This document shows, piece by piece, positions 17,508 through 25,863 of a DNA stretch of 54,520 bases. A program made the position numbers and the translations under genes. Every line of letters begins with the position of its first letter. Position 1 is the stretch's first letter. The DNA is from Thermoflexia bacterium (lineage in GTDB: Bacteria; Chloroflexota; Anaerolineae; B4-G1; SLSP01): contig DUEJ01000107.1 in NCBI GenBank assembly GCA_011192175.1, positions 1 to 54,520 of the forward strand, written 5' to 3'. The notes under the pieces are model-generated. The model was given only the letters and a program-made list of their open reading frames with translations. It had not been told where the DNA came from and did no database searches.

Positions 17508-18566
17508 TCATACCTGAACATCTTCCAGAATCTGCCGCACCACGGCGACGTCCAAATCCTTCTTGTCCAGGAAAGCCACGGCGCCCGCCTCCAGGCCCAA
17601 GCGGTGAAATTCTCGATCTGGATAGGCGCTGATCAAGATAATACGTGAGCTGGGGCAGAGGGCCTTGAGACGCCGCGTACAACGAATACCGTCCTCATCG
17701 CCTAGCACCACATCGACGAGCATCAGCGCCGGGGAGAGCGCGCCCGCCAACCGCACGGCCTCTTTCACGTTACGGGCCTCGTAAATCACGGCCTGCGGGG
17801 AGGCCCGCCCGACCATGCGTCGCAATTGGGAGCGGTAGAAATCACTATCATCCACCAATAACAGGGTGAATTGTGAGGCCAAAGTCACAGCACAGATTCG
17901 AGACGCGCGCCGTGACTTTGGCTGCCGGCCGGAAAAGCCCATGATTTCAGGGTGCTCCCGCGCGTATTTTGCCGCTTCCAGCCGGCTCTGCACCTCCAGC
18001 CGGCGGTAGAGACCGGTCAGGTGATTCTCCACTGTCTTGACGCTCAATCCCAGCCGTTGCGCGATGCGCTGATTATCCAATCCTTCCTGAAGGAGCCGGA
18101 GCAGATCATGCTGGCGCGGGGTGAGCGGAGAGTCATGGTGCGTAGGAGTAGTACTTTGCACCAGTTTATCGAGCAAAGGGCTAGAGATCCAGCGCTTCCC
18201 TGCCAATACACGTTGCACGGCCAGCTTGAGATCACTGAGCGGTTGATCTTTGAGGTGATATCCATCCACGCCGGCGCTTAACAACCCTTGTACATAGACA
18301 TCATCGTCGTAGGCGCTGATGACGAGGATACGCATTTGAGGATAACGTCCATGGATCTGCCGTAGAGTGGGCAGCGGTCTGAACTCCGGCATCCGCACAT
18401 CGACGATCAATAGCTCCGGCTCCTCGGCCTCCAGGGCCGCGAGTAACGCAGGCCCATCTCCCACCTGGGCCACAATTTCCAACCCGGAGAGCTCTTGCAG
18501 CGCGTTAGAGATACCGGCCCGCACAAGAGCATGATCGTCAGCTAGGAGTACCCGTGTTTTGTTCAT
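17508..18566 (-). CDS. Response regulator with receiver-LuxR HTH-receiver architecture
   Basis: The 352-residue protein has three parts. Residues 4-122 are a NarL-type receiver (D56 in LIVDVRMPEF, K106). Residues 146-205 are a LuxR/GerE helix-turn-helix with SPLTPRQHDLLRLLQEGLDNQRIAQRLGLSVKTVENHL. Residues 233-350 form a second complete receiver (D285 in LMLVDVVLGDEDG, K335 or K336). NarL-family regulators normally end after the HTH, so the added receiver is unusual. The frame is continuous, and the linker (205-232) is basic. It lies 95 bp downstream of the ABC-kinase fusion, whose kinase part is of the matching NarX/DegS class. No clear ribosome site precedes ATG 18566. It is the last gene of the sugar transporter cluster. 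Confidence 0.9.
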   Translation of the reverse strand: MNKTRVLLADDHALVRAGISNALQELSGLEIVAQVGDGPALLAALEAEEPELLIVDVRMPEFRPLPTLRQIHGRYPQMRILVISAYDDDVYVQGLLSAGVDGYHLKDQPLSDLKLAVQRVLAGKRWISSPLLDKLVQSTTPTHHDSPLTPRQHDLLRLLQEGLDNQRIAQRLGLSVKTVENHLTGLYRRLEVQSRLEAAKYAREHPEIMGFSGRQPKSRRASRICAVTLASQFTLLLVDDSDFYRSQLRRMVGRASPQAVIYEARNVKEAVRLAGALSPALMLVDVVLGDEDGIRCTRRLKALCPSSRIILISAYPDREFHRLGLEAGAVAFLDKKDLDVAVVRQILEDVQV

Positions 18567-18661
18567 AGTATTTTAGCCCGGTTACAATTAAAGTGAGTAA
18601 TGAGGAGTAATAGTAGACAGTAGACAGGACCTGGGAAACGGCAGGGGGGAGACCAGGACAG

Positions 18662-20266
18662 TTAATTATGGAGAGAGGGATAAGGACTAGTAGGAATCTC
18701 AATCTCCAATTCCAGTCCGCCTGCGGGGGGCGACTTCACCGCTAAGGTACCAGAAAGTAATGAGACCCGTTCACTAATACCTACTAGCCCAAAATGTTTC
18801 TGCGCGGTCAATGCCGCCAGATCTACCGGCTCCGCCATCCCATAGCCATTATCAACCAAGCGCACCACCAGGCTAGCCATGTCCGTGCGCTGGAGGGAAA
18901 GTAGTACCTGCGTGGCGCTGGCGTGTTTCTGGATGTTACGCAATCCTTCTTGGATAATACGAAAAACCGAAAGTTCAATCGGTTCTGGCAAACGTCCCAA
19001 CCCTGGATCAATATCCAGCTCCACCGCAATCCCACTCCGGGTGGCCCACTGGCCTACCAACGAGCGAATGGCCGCCGAGAGACCATGATTATCAATCGTC
19101 GGCGGACGCAAGTTGCTGCAAACCTGACGCAGGCTACCCACTACTTGCCGGATACCCTGCCGAATTTGCGCCAATTCCAGAGGTTGCGCCTCAGAAGAAG
19201 GGTTCTCTATTTCTTCCAATTGATAATTATAACTCAGTAAATCTTGGATGATCTGATCATGTAACTCCCGGGCCAAGGCTTTGCGCTCGGCCTCCCGTTC
19301 ACTCATCAAGCGGCGGCCAGCATCTTGTAACGCCAGATTCAAGCTATCCAACGCTTCTAGTTGATTATTCAATCGCTCAATCAACTCGCGATTGAGCGAA
19401 TCTTTCTCTTCCAAATTCTGACGTAAGGTTAACTGATCCTGTCGTAAGGCCTCGGCCTGTTGTTGGGCGCGATGGTAGTTTTTAAACGCCCAGATCACCG
19501 GCGTGATGCGTGCTGGCTGCTTAGAACCGACAATCAGCTCCACAATCTCGCGGGGCGTAGTCTCAACGGTCCGCCGCAGGGCTAGTTGTTGCCCTTGGTA
19601 TAAAACCAGAATACGATCAGTAACGGAAAAAATCTGTTCCAAATCATCACTGCTCAGGATGACGGAGACCTGCTGTGCTCGCAAGGCCTCGATACGTTCC
19701 AATAGCTTCTCCTGCCGCGCGAAACTTAGCGCCTCTAGGGCATCATCCAGTAACAATAACCGGGAAGGGCGGCAGAGTGCTCGCGCCAACGCCACGACCT
19801 GTCTCTGTTCGTCAGAGAGGTTGACGGCCCGTTCCTTAAATAGGTGGGGAGACATCTCGAAGGCAATCAATAACTCGCGCGTTATCTTTAACATCTGCCG
19901 CTCTGCGGGCAGCAATTTTGGCCAGCTGGAGCCACAGATTTCACGTCCCAGAAACACATTGTGTGACACGTCCATATTATCGATCAACTGGGGAGCCTGT
20001 TGCACCATCGCGATGCCCAAACGTTGGGCCAGAGAAACGCTTTTAAGCACCACGGGGGTGCCATCCCAGATAATCTCACCCGCCGAAGGCGTATAAACGC
20101 CGCTGAGCAGCTTAAAAAGCGTGGATTTACCCGCGCCACGCTGGCCGACTACGCCCAGCACTTCGCCCGGCTCGAGAGCGAAGGTCACGTCCACCAATGC
20201 CGGGACTGCACCAAAGTATTGAGAGAGATGGTTAACTCTTAGGAGTTTCAATTTGTCGGTTTTCAT
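18662..20266 (-). CDS. ABC ATPase-histidine kinase fusion protein
   Basis: The 534-residue protein is one continuous frame. Residues 8-245 are a sugar-type ABC ATPase with Walker A GQRGAGKST (41-49), Q-loop MVQQAP (Q89/Q90), signature LSDEQ (150-154) and Walker B LLLLDD (170-175). The catalytic Glu after Walker B is D175, and the H-loop His is D207 (ILSSDDLEQI against the usual ISHRLEE), so hydrolysis is probably weak or absent. Residues 262-330 are a coiled coil. Residues 325-390 are a HisKA_3 with phospho-His H336 (ARELHDQIIQDLL), and 420-528 an HATPase with EGLRNIQKHA (N444), VDNGYGM and GLVGISERV. It follows the GguB-like permease and precedes the NarL-type regulator. I infer that it docks on the permease and couples transport state to phosphorylation. 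ATG 20266 has only a weak ribosome site. Confidence 0.93.
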   Translation of the reverse strand: MKTDKLKLLRVNHLSQYFGAVPALVDVTFALEPGEVLGVVGQRGAGKSTLFKLLSGVYTPSAGEIIWDGTPVVLKSVSLAQRLGIAMVQQAPQLIDNMDVSHNVFLGREICGSSWPKLLPAERQMLKITRELLIAFEMSPHLFKERAVNLSDEQRQVVALARALCRPSRLLLLDDALEALSFARQEKLLERIEALRAQQVSVILSSDDLEQIFSVTDRILVLYQGQQLALRRTVETTPREIVELIVGSKQPARITPVIWAFKNYHRAQQQAEALRQDQLTLRQNLEEKDSLNRELIERLNNQLEALDSLNLALQDAGRRLMSEREAERKALARELHDQIIQDLLSYNYQLEEIENPSSEAQPLELAQIRQGIRQVVGSLRQVCSNLRPPTIDNHGLSAAIRSLVGQWATRSGIAVELDIDPGLGRLPEPIELSVFRIIQEGLRNIQKHASATQVLLSLQRTDMASLVVRLVDNGYGMAEPVDLAALTAQKHFGLVGISERVSLLSGTLAVKSPPAGGLELEIEIPTSPYPSLHN

Positions 20267-20322
20267 ATTGGACTAGGTTAGCATAGCCTCTTATTCAATC
20301 AAGCCCGCTATAAAACAACGCA

Positions 20323-20360
20323 CCGGCGTCCCAGTTGAGGCCCTTGGATTGGGACGCCGG
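20323..20360 (-). terminator. Hairpin between permease and kinase genes (partial terminator)
   Basis: CCGGCGTCCCA and TGGGACGCCGG form an 11-bp stem with a 16-nt loop. It is followed on the minus strand by TGCGTTGTTTTA. It may reduce expression of the two signalling genes relative to the transporter. Confidence 0.65.
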
Positions 20361-20401
20361 CACGCTGCCTATTCATGGAGAAACCGGGGTTTCTGATCTT
20401 G

Positions 20402-21586
20402 CTACTTGCTGCTGCTCCGTGTGGCGACATCAAAGACCACTGCTGCCACAAGTACCGCTCCCCGGACAACGTACTGATAAGCGATATCGATGCCCATCAA
20501 GTTCATGCCACTAGTCAGGGACATGTAAACTAGCGCACCGATAAACGACCCCATAATTTTACCCACCCCCCCCGCCGCCGATACGCCGCCGATATACGCC
20601 GCCGCGATGGCGTCCAGCTCAAAGAGCGTGCCCGCCGTGGTGGTGGCGGATTGTAGCCGGGAAGCGAATAGAATGCCCGAGAGAGCGGAAAGCATCCCCA
20701 TTGAGCCGAAGACCATATAGGTAATGTTCTTCACATTGATGCCACTCAACTCGGCAGCTTCTGGATTGCCGCCTACGGCGTAAACATGCCGGCCAACCAC
20801 CGTTTGCGTGGTCACGAAGTGGTAAATACTCACTACCAATAATACGACCACAACAGTCCAAGAGAGGCCATTATATCCCGCCAGCACCCAAGTAATGAGA
20901 GCTATTAACACCGAGACAAATACCAATTCCAAGATAAACATATCCTGGGGCAAGACTTCAAAGTCGTAAGCCTGTTTCTCTTTGCGACCACTGAGGGTAC
21001 TTTTAATAAACAGCATGATCGCCGCAACCCCCAATAACAAAGTCAGTTTGTGCATCTCTGGTAAGAAATTGCTCAAGCCAGGAATATCCGGGATGTAACC
21101 ATTGCCGATAGCATTAAAGATATTATCATTGATAATGATCGTCCCGGTGCCCGCCGTGACCAGTAACAAGGCGCCGCGATAAATCAACCAGCCCGCCAGA
21201 GAAGTCACAAAAGAGGGAATGCCCAACTGCGCCACCGGGAAAGCGGTAATCAATCCGGCCAGCGCCCCGAGCACTAACAGCAGGGGAATAACCACATACA
21301 CTGGAATATGCCAGAACGATAGTGCAATCGCCGCTATCGCGCCCAGAAAACCAGAGAGAAAGCCCACCGACAAGTCAATATGTTGAATGACGATCACTAA
21401 CGTCATCCCCACTGCTAAGATCGCAATATAACCCGTTTGATTCAGCAAGTTACTGATATTGCGTGACGAAATAAAGACACCATCCGTAGTAATGGTAAAG
21501 ATCGTCATGATGGCAAATAGGGCAATATACATGCCGTATTCGCGGATATTTTCCTTCAAAACCTTCTGCAAATCCCGAAAAAACAT
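20402..21586 (-). CDS. gguB: Monosaccharide ABC transporter permease (GguB/XylH-like)
   Basis: The 394-residue membrane protein has about 10-11 predicted spans. Motifs include NLLNQTGYIAILAVGMTLVIVIQHIDLSVGFLSGFLGA, which is the conserved first half of RbsC/XylH permeases, and GRHVYAVGGNPEAAELSGINV, the EAA-like cytoplasmic loop that contacts the ATPase. The extra loop around residues 195-220, with basic residues (SGRKEKQAYDFEVLP), is typical of the longer GguB/XylH members. ATG 21586 is preceded by GAGGAGG, which overlaps the stop of the ATPase gene; the 11-bp gap indicates translational coupling. Xylose, glucose, galactose or arabinose are the usual substrates; which one cannot be decided. 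Confidence 0.92.
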   Translation of the reverse strand: MFFRDLQKVLKENIREYGMYIALFAIMTIFTITTDGVFISSRNISNLLNQTGYIAILAVGMTLVIVIQHIDLSVGFLSGFLGAIAAIALSFWHIPVYVVIPLLLVLGALAGLITAFPVAQLGIPSFVTSLAGWLIYRGALLLVTAGTGTIIINDNIFNAIGNGYIPDIPGLSNFLPEMHKLTLLLGVAAIMLFIKSTLSGRKEKQAYDFEVLPQDMFILELVFVSVLIALITWVLAGYNGLSWTVVVVLLVVSIYHFVTTQTVVGRHVYAVGGNPEAAELSGINVKNITYMVFGSMGMLSALSGILFASRLQSATTTAGTLFELDAIAAAYIGGVSAAGGVGKIMGSFIGALVYMSLTSGMNLMGIDIAYQYVVRGAVLVAAVVFDVATRSSSK

Positions 21587-21597
21587 TTTGAGCCTCC

Positions 21598-23121
21598 TCA
21601 GTAATCCGTTGCTAGACCCATGATATTCTCTTGAGTGGCTTCCCCGGCCGGCATTTCTCCGACGATTTTACCGCCAGAGACAACGTAAATCCGGTCGCTC
21701 ATGCCTAGTACCTCCGGCAACTCAGATGATATCATGATAATACTCATCCCTTCTTGCACTAGCCGATTCATAATTGTATAAATTTCATACTTGGCACCCA
21801 CGTCAATACCACGGGTGGGTTCATCCAAAATCAAGATATCCGGTTTGACAAATAAGCATTTAGCCAAACTGACCTTCTGCTGATTACCACCGCTTAAATT
21901 CCCCACCTTTTGTTCCACGCTAGGCGTCTTGATACTCAGAGAGCGCCGATATTCATTCGCCACTTTGATCTCAGCATTATTATCAATCCTCCCCCGCAGG
22001 GAAATCTCCTCTAAATTTGCCAACGTGATATTCTGCTTCACGTCCTGGATCAAAATCAGGCCATCTCCTTTGCGATCTTCGGTGAGGTACACTAACCCCG
22101 CCACTAGCGCATCATGCGGATGGCTAAACTTCATGAGTGTCCCTCGCACAAATATCTCCCCGCTAACACGATAATTAGCGGCGTTTCCAAATAGGCTTAA
22201 TGCCAACTCTGTCCGTCCGGCGCCCATCAACCCTGCCAGCCCGACAATTTCACCTTTTCTGACGTTGAAATTGATGTCTTTCAGGATTTCTCGCCCCAGT
22301 TGCGGATCATAGGCCTGCCAATTTTTAACCTCGAGCGCGACCTCTGTGGAAATTTCATGCTCTCTAGGCGGATAGATATTATCGATCTCGCGTCCCACCA
22401 TGTACTTGATTAACGCGGACTCGGATGCTTCACCCGCACTGGCATCCAGCGTACAAATAGTCTGCCCATCGCGCAAGACAGTGACGGTATCGGCAATATC
22501 TATGATCTCCTTCAATTTATGGGAAATCAAGATGCAGGTAACCCCTTGGGCACGCTGCTCACGCAGCAAGCGCAATAAATTCTCACTATCATCTTCATTC
22601 AGCGCCGCCGTCGGCTCGTCTAAGATCAAGATACTCACATTGCGATGTAATGCTTTGGCGATTTCCACCAATTGCTGCTGCCCTACCCCCAAATTTTTGA
22701 TCTTGGTAGAAGGGTTCACATCCAATCCAACACGCTTCAGTATCACCGCAGTCTGTTTGATGGTTTCGTTCCAATCGATCGCGAGACCTTTACTGATTTC
22801 TTGACCTAGGAAGATGTTCTCATAGACCGACAATTCAGGAATCAGCGCCAATTCCTGATAGATGATAGCCACACCGGCCTGTTCGCTCTCGCTGATATGC
22901 TTATATGCCTGCACTTCTCCGTGCAACAAAATATCGCCGGTGTACGTCCCAAAGGCATGTACCCCGCTCAAGACTTTCATTAAGGTAGATTTTCCTGCGC
23001 CGTTCTCCCCCACCAAACCATGAATCTCACCCTCGGCGACCGTGAAACTAACATCGTCTAGGGCTTTCACGCCGGGGAACTCTTTAGTAATGTTCCGCAT
23101 CTCCAATATAGGAGCACCCAT
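21598..23121 (-). CDS. gguA: Monosaccharide ABC transporter ATP-binding protein (GguA-like)
   Basis: The 507-residue protein is a tandem ATPase of the RbsA/MglA/GguA class. The first cassette has Walker A GENGAGKST, LGVGQQQLVEIAKAL and ILILDEPTAAL followed by the H-loop ISHKLKE. The second has the atypical Walker A GLMGAGRTELA, LSGGNQQKVSLAKCL, ILILDEPTRGIDVGAKYEIY and the usual Ser in place of the H-loop His. A degenerate second Walker A is normal for this family. IIYQELALIPELSVYENIFLGQE fits the GguA/MmsA branch. It powers the GguB permease. ATG 23121 has GGAGG 4 nt upstream. The stem-loop at 23161-23198 separates it from the binding-protein gene. Confidence 0.95.
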   Translation of the reverse strand: MGAPILEMRNITKEFPGVKALDDVSFTVAEGEIHGLVGENGAGKSTLMKVLSGVHAFGTYTGDILLHGEVQAYKHISESEQAGVAIIYQELALIPELSVYENIFLGQEISKGLAIDWNETIKQTAVILKRVGLDVNPSTKIKNLGVGQQQLVEIAKALHRNVSILILDEPTAALNEDDSENLLRLLREQRAQGVTCILISHKLKEIIDIADTVTVLRDGQTICTLDASAGEASESALIKYMVGREIDNIYPPREHEISTEVALEVKNWQAYDPQLGREILKDINFNVRKGEIVGLAGLMGAGRTELALSLFGNAANYRVSGEIFVRGTLMKFSHPHDALVAGLVYLTEDRKGDGLILIQDVKQNITLANLEEISLRGRIDNNAEIKVANEYRRSLSIKTPSVEQKVGNLSGGNQQKVSLAKCLFVKPDILILDEPTRGIDVGAKYEIYTIMNRLVQEGMSIIMISSELPEVLGMSDRIYVVSGGKIVGEMPAGEATQENIMGLATDY

Positions 23122-23160
23122 AGCGCCTCCGTTTCCTCAAGATCCTATACAGTAAGCTCA

Positions 23161-23198
23161 AACAGGGATAGTGTTGAAAACTCTCCACTACCCCTGTT
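23161..23198 (-). promoter_or_regulatory. Stem-loop between binding-protein and ATPase genes
   Basis: AACAGGGATAGTG and CACTACCCCTGTT pair with one mismatch around a 12-nt loop, 26 bp past the binding-protein stop. Such hairpins commonly stabilise the upstream mRNA and let the binding protein be made in excess; this function is inferred. Confidence 0.7.
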
Positions 23199-23223
23199 AT
23201 TTCCTAGCTATTCGTTATTAGAA

Positions 23224-25392
23224 CTACTTCTCGAAGTCAGCAGCGTCGTAATAACCCGAATCAATCAAGACTGCTTGGACATTATCGGCATCCACCGAGA
23301 CCACGGCGGATTGAATGGCCGGAACTTCAGTGGCGCCGTTATCATACGCGCCTTTGGCGGTGGGTTCTGCGCCCTGCAGCAGAGCTACTGCCGCATTGAT
23401 GGCGTCCTGTACCAGGGTGCGGACGTCTTTGAAGACAGTCATAGACTGTTTGCCATCAATGATGTATTGTACCGAAGCCTTCTCCGCATCCTGACCGGTG
23501 ACCGAGAAGCTCGTGACCTCTTTATCCGCCGCAAACGCATCCGCAATCGCGCGCGCCGTGCCATCGTTCGGAGCCAAAATGAAGACGGCGCCTTTGTCCT
23601 CGGCCCGTGCCATCGTCAAGTTAGCCTCGGCCAAGTTCTTGGCCGTATTGAAGTCCCAGTTGGTGGTGACCTGCCCGATAATCTGCGCCTGCTCATCGCG
23701 GGTTAGCTCGGCCTGGCCTTGTAATTCCTCAGCCGCACTGGAGTTCTTGATGACGAAGGTGCCGTCGGCGATTTTGGGCTGCAAGACGCTCCACGCGCCC
23801 TGGAAGAAAATGAAGGCGTTGTTATCGGAAGCGGCGCCAGCATAGAGGTAGAGCGGGTTGCCTTGCCCCTCGGCCCGGTCAACTAAATATTGCGCCTGTT
23901 GCGCACCCACCGCCACGCTATCGAAAGTCACGTAGTAATCTACGGCGTCCGTGTCACGGATCAGGCGGTCGTAGGAGATAACCTTGACGCCAGCCTCAGC
24001 GGCGGCGTTAGCTGCCGCGGCGGCGGCGGTGCCATCCTGCGGGCAAATGATCAATACTTTGACGCCCTTGGTCAGCAACGCCTCAACATTTTCTTTTTCC
24101 TTAGCGGAAGAACCCTGGCTGAAGAGAATCTCCACATCGTAGCCGGCCTTCGCGAAGGCGTCACGGAAGCGTTCTTCATCTTGAATCCAGCGCGGTTCAT
24201 CTTTCGTCGGCAATACCACTCCCACTGCCAATTTGCCTTCGGGGGCAACGGCCCCTGCGTCTAACCCGGTGAAGTCAGCCGCATCGTAATAGCCAGAATC
24301 AAGCAAGGCCGCCTTGACGTTGTCTGAGTCCACCGAAACCACCGCGGATTGAATAGCGGGAACATCCGTGGCGCCGTTATTATAGGAACCGCTGGCCTCG
24401 GGGTTCTTACCTTCAAGCAAGGCCACTGCTGCATTGATGGCGTCCTGTACCAGCGTGCGGACGTCTTTGAAGACGGTCATGGATTGCTTGCCATCAATGA
24501 TGTACTGCACCGACGCTTGCTCGGCATCCTGCCCGGTCACCAAATAGCTCGTGACCTCCTTATCCGCGGCAAACGCATCGGCGATCGCGCGCGCCGTGCC
24601 ATCGTTCGGAGCCAAGATGAAGACGTCGCCCTTATCCGCGGTTACCGCAGCAGTCAGGTTGGCCTCGGCCAAATTCTTGGCCGTGTTAAAGTCCCAGTTG
24701 GTGGTGACCTGCCCGATGATCTGCGCCTGCTCGTCACGGGTCAGTTCCGCCTTACCCATCAAATCAATGGCTTCACTGGAGTTCTTGATCACGAAGGTGC
24801 CATCGGCGATTTTGGGCTGCAAAACGCTCCACGCGCCCTGGAAGAAGATGAAGGCGTTGTTATCGGAAGCGGCGCCAGCGTAGAGGTAAAGCGGGTTGCC
24901 TTGCCCCTCGGCCCGGTCAACCAAGTATTGCGCCTGTTGCGCACCCACCGCCACGCTATCGAAAGTCACGTAATAATCTACCGCGTCCGTGTCACGGATC
25001 AGGCGGTCGTAGGAGATAACCTTGACGCCAGCCTCAGCCGCCGCATTAGCTGCCGCTGCTGCCGCAGTCCCATCTTGCGGGCAGATGATAATTACCTCAA
25101 CCCCCTTGGTGATCAGCGCCTCGACGTTCTCTTTCTCCTTCGCCGAAGAACCCTGGCTAAAGAGAATCTCCACATCATAGCCGACTGCACCCAGCATATC
25201 GCGGAAGCGCGTCTCATCCTGAATCCAGCGCGGCTCATCTTTCGTCGGTAATACCACGCCAACTGCTAGTTTCTCTGCTGGCTCAGTATCGGCGGGGGCA
25301 TCGGTAACTTCCGCATCTCCGCCACAAGCAACAAGAAGCATTGCAGCCAAAACCAGGAGCGCTAAAACAGCCAACAAATTTTTTCTAAACAT
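23224..25392 (-). CDS. chvE: ChvE-like sugar-binding lipoprotein, tandem two-domain form
   Basis: The gene encodes 722 residues from ATG 25392 (MFRKNLLAV), chosen because GGAGG is 6 nt away; the next upstream ATG abuts the site. One signal peptide with lipobox (LLVACGG) is followed by two copies of the ChvE/XylF-type periplasmic-binding domain of about 340 residues each. Both begin KLAVGVVLPTKDEPRWIQDE and both contain FSQGSSAKEKENVEAL, SYDRLIRDTDAVDYYV and VFILAPNDGTARAIADAF. A single ChvE is about 350 residues, so this is exactly two in one chain, joined by a short Ala/Gly linker (DAGAVAPEG). The protein may offer two sugar sites to one GguAB pump. Differences between copies are scattered, which argues against a simple assembly error. 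Confidence 0.93.
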   Translation of the reverse strand: MFRKNLLAVLALLVLAAMLLVACGGDAEVTDAPADTEPAEKLAVGVVLPTKDEPRWIQDETRFRDMLGAVGYDVEILFSQGSSAKEKENVEALITKGVEVIIICPQDGTAAAAAANAAAEAGVKVISYDRLIRDTDAVDYYVTFDSVAVGAQQAQYLVDRAEGQGNPLYLYAGAASDNNAFIFFQGAWSVLQPKIADGTFVIKNSSEAIDLMGKAELTRDEQAQIIGQVTTNWDFNTAKNLAEANLTAAVTADKGDVFILAPNDGTARAIADAFAADKEVTSYLVTGQDAEQASVQYIIDGKQSMTVFKDVRTLVQDAINAAVALLEGKNPEASGSYNNGATDVPAIQSAVVSVDSDNVKAALLDSGYYDAADFTGLDAGAVAPEGKLAVGVVLPTKDEPRWIQDEERFRDAFAKAGYDVEILFSQGSSAKEKENVEALLTKGVKVLIICPQDGTAAAAAANAAAEAGVKVISYDRLIRDTDAVDYYVTFDSVAVGAQQAQYLVDRAEGQGNPLYLYAGAASDNNAFIFFQGAWSVLQPKIADGTFVIKNSSAAEELQGQAELTRDEQAQIIGQVTTNWDFNTAKNLAEANLTMARAEDKGAVFILAPNDGTARAIADAFAADKEVTSFSVTGQDAEKASVQYIIDGKQSMTVFKDVRTLVQDAINAAVALLQGAEPTAKGAYDNGATEVPAIQSAVVSVDADNVQAVLIDSGYYDAADFEK
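23227..24234 (-). repeat. Intragenic tandem repeat, unit 2
   Basis: This is the C-terminal ChvE-like domain. It matches unit 1 with a period of 1038 bp (346 codons) and has long identical stretches at the DNA level. Confidence 0.9.
24235..25272 (-). repeat. Intragenic tandem repeat, unit 1
   Basis: This is the N-terminal ChvE-like domain plus linker, 1038 bp long. Copy-specific differences include SEAIDLMGKAELTRD against SAAEELQGQAELTRD and TAAVTADKGD against TMARAEDKGA. Confidence 0.9.
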
Positions 25393-25863
25393 GTCCATCC
25401 TCCATAAAGTTAGGTTCATACAGGGTAAAATTAACTAAATTCTCTCTCCTGAGAGTTAGAGTTTCTCTGACTTCTCTTCCCACTTACCTCCTTAGCTCCT
25501 ATAAAGCACCTCCAATCAACAACCGCTTCATCAGATTGACGCACAAGATAATCATAGCCTCAGCCTGGGGTAGAATCAATCTCTCTTCCCCTTTTTGAGC
25601 TAGTGTTTACCCTCAAGCCGGTCGGGGGGTTTCCCCTAACGACCCGCGAAAATACCATCATGCAGGCGCCAGACGCACTAGCTCGCCAGTTTGACAAATT
25701 TTTACACCTCTTATAAAATTACCGGCATGTCGCTTCACGTTTTTTAGCCCAAGAAATACTATCTTATCCCCAATTCCACCGAGGAGGTGATATTCATAGC
25801 GCAATTACTCCAGAGAACATTCCCCAGGTAAACTATTTATTTAACTAATTTTCAGGAGGAAAA
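25393..25863. other. Divergent intergenic region, 471 bp
   Basis: It separates the sugar locus (minus) from the iron-type ABC operon (plus). The plus-strand promoter is at 25691-25719. The minus-strand leader has several purine-rich GGAGG-like stretches (25485-25515), but no convincing promoter was found. No gene is seen. Confidence 0.6.
25691..25719 (+). promoter_or_regulatory. Sigma70-type promoter of the iron-type ABC operon
   Basis: The boxes are TTGACA (25691-25696), a 17-nt spacer and TAAAAT (25714-25719). The leader to the start codon at 25864 is about 140 nt. Confidence 0.88.

Noticed and set aside
18662-20266. ABC-kinase fusion as a sequencing artefact joining two genes
   Set aside because: The frame is open throughout, a coiled-coil linker joins the halves, no start or ribosome site precedes the kinase part, and the cassette's own degeneracy fits a signalling role. 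Relatives should still be checked.
23275-25251. Plus-strand frames of 110-300 residues that occur twice
   Set aside because: They mirror the duplicated binding-protein gene in antisense; their repetition comes from the sense duplication.
25776-25830. GAGGAGGTGATATTC as a ribosome site of a small leader gene
   Set aside because: No ATG, GTG or TTG follows at proper spacing with an open frame.
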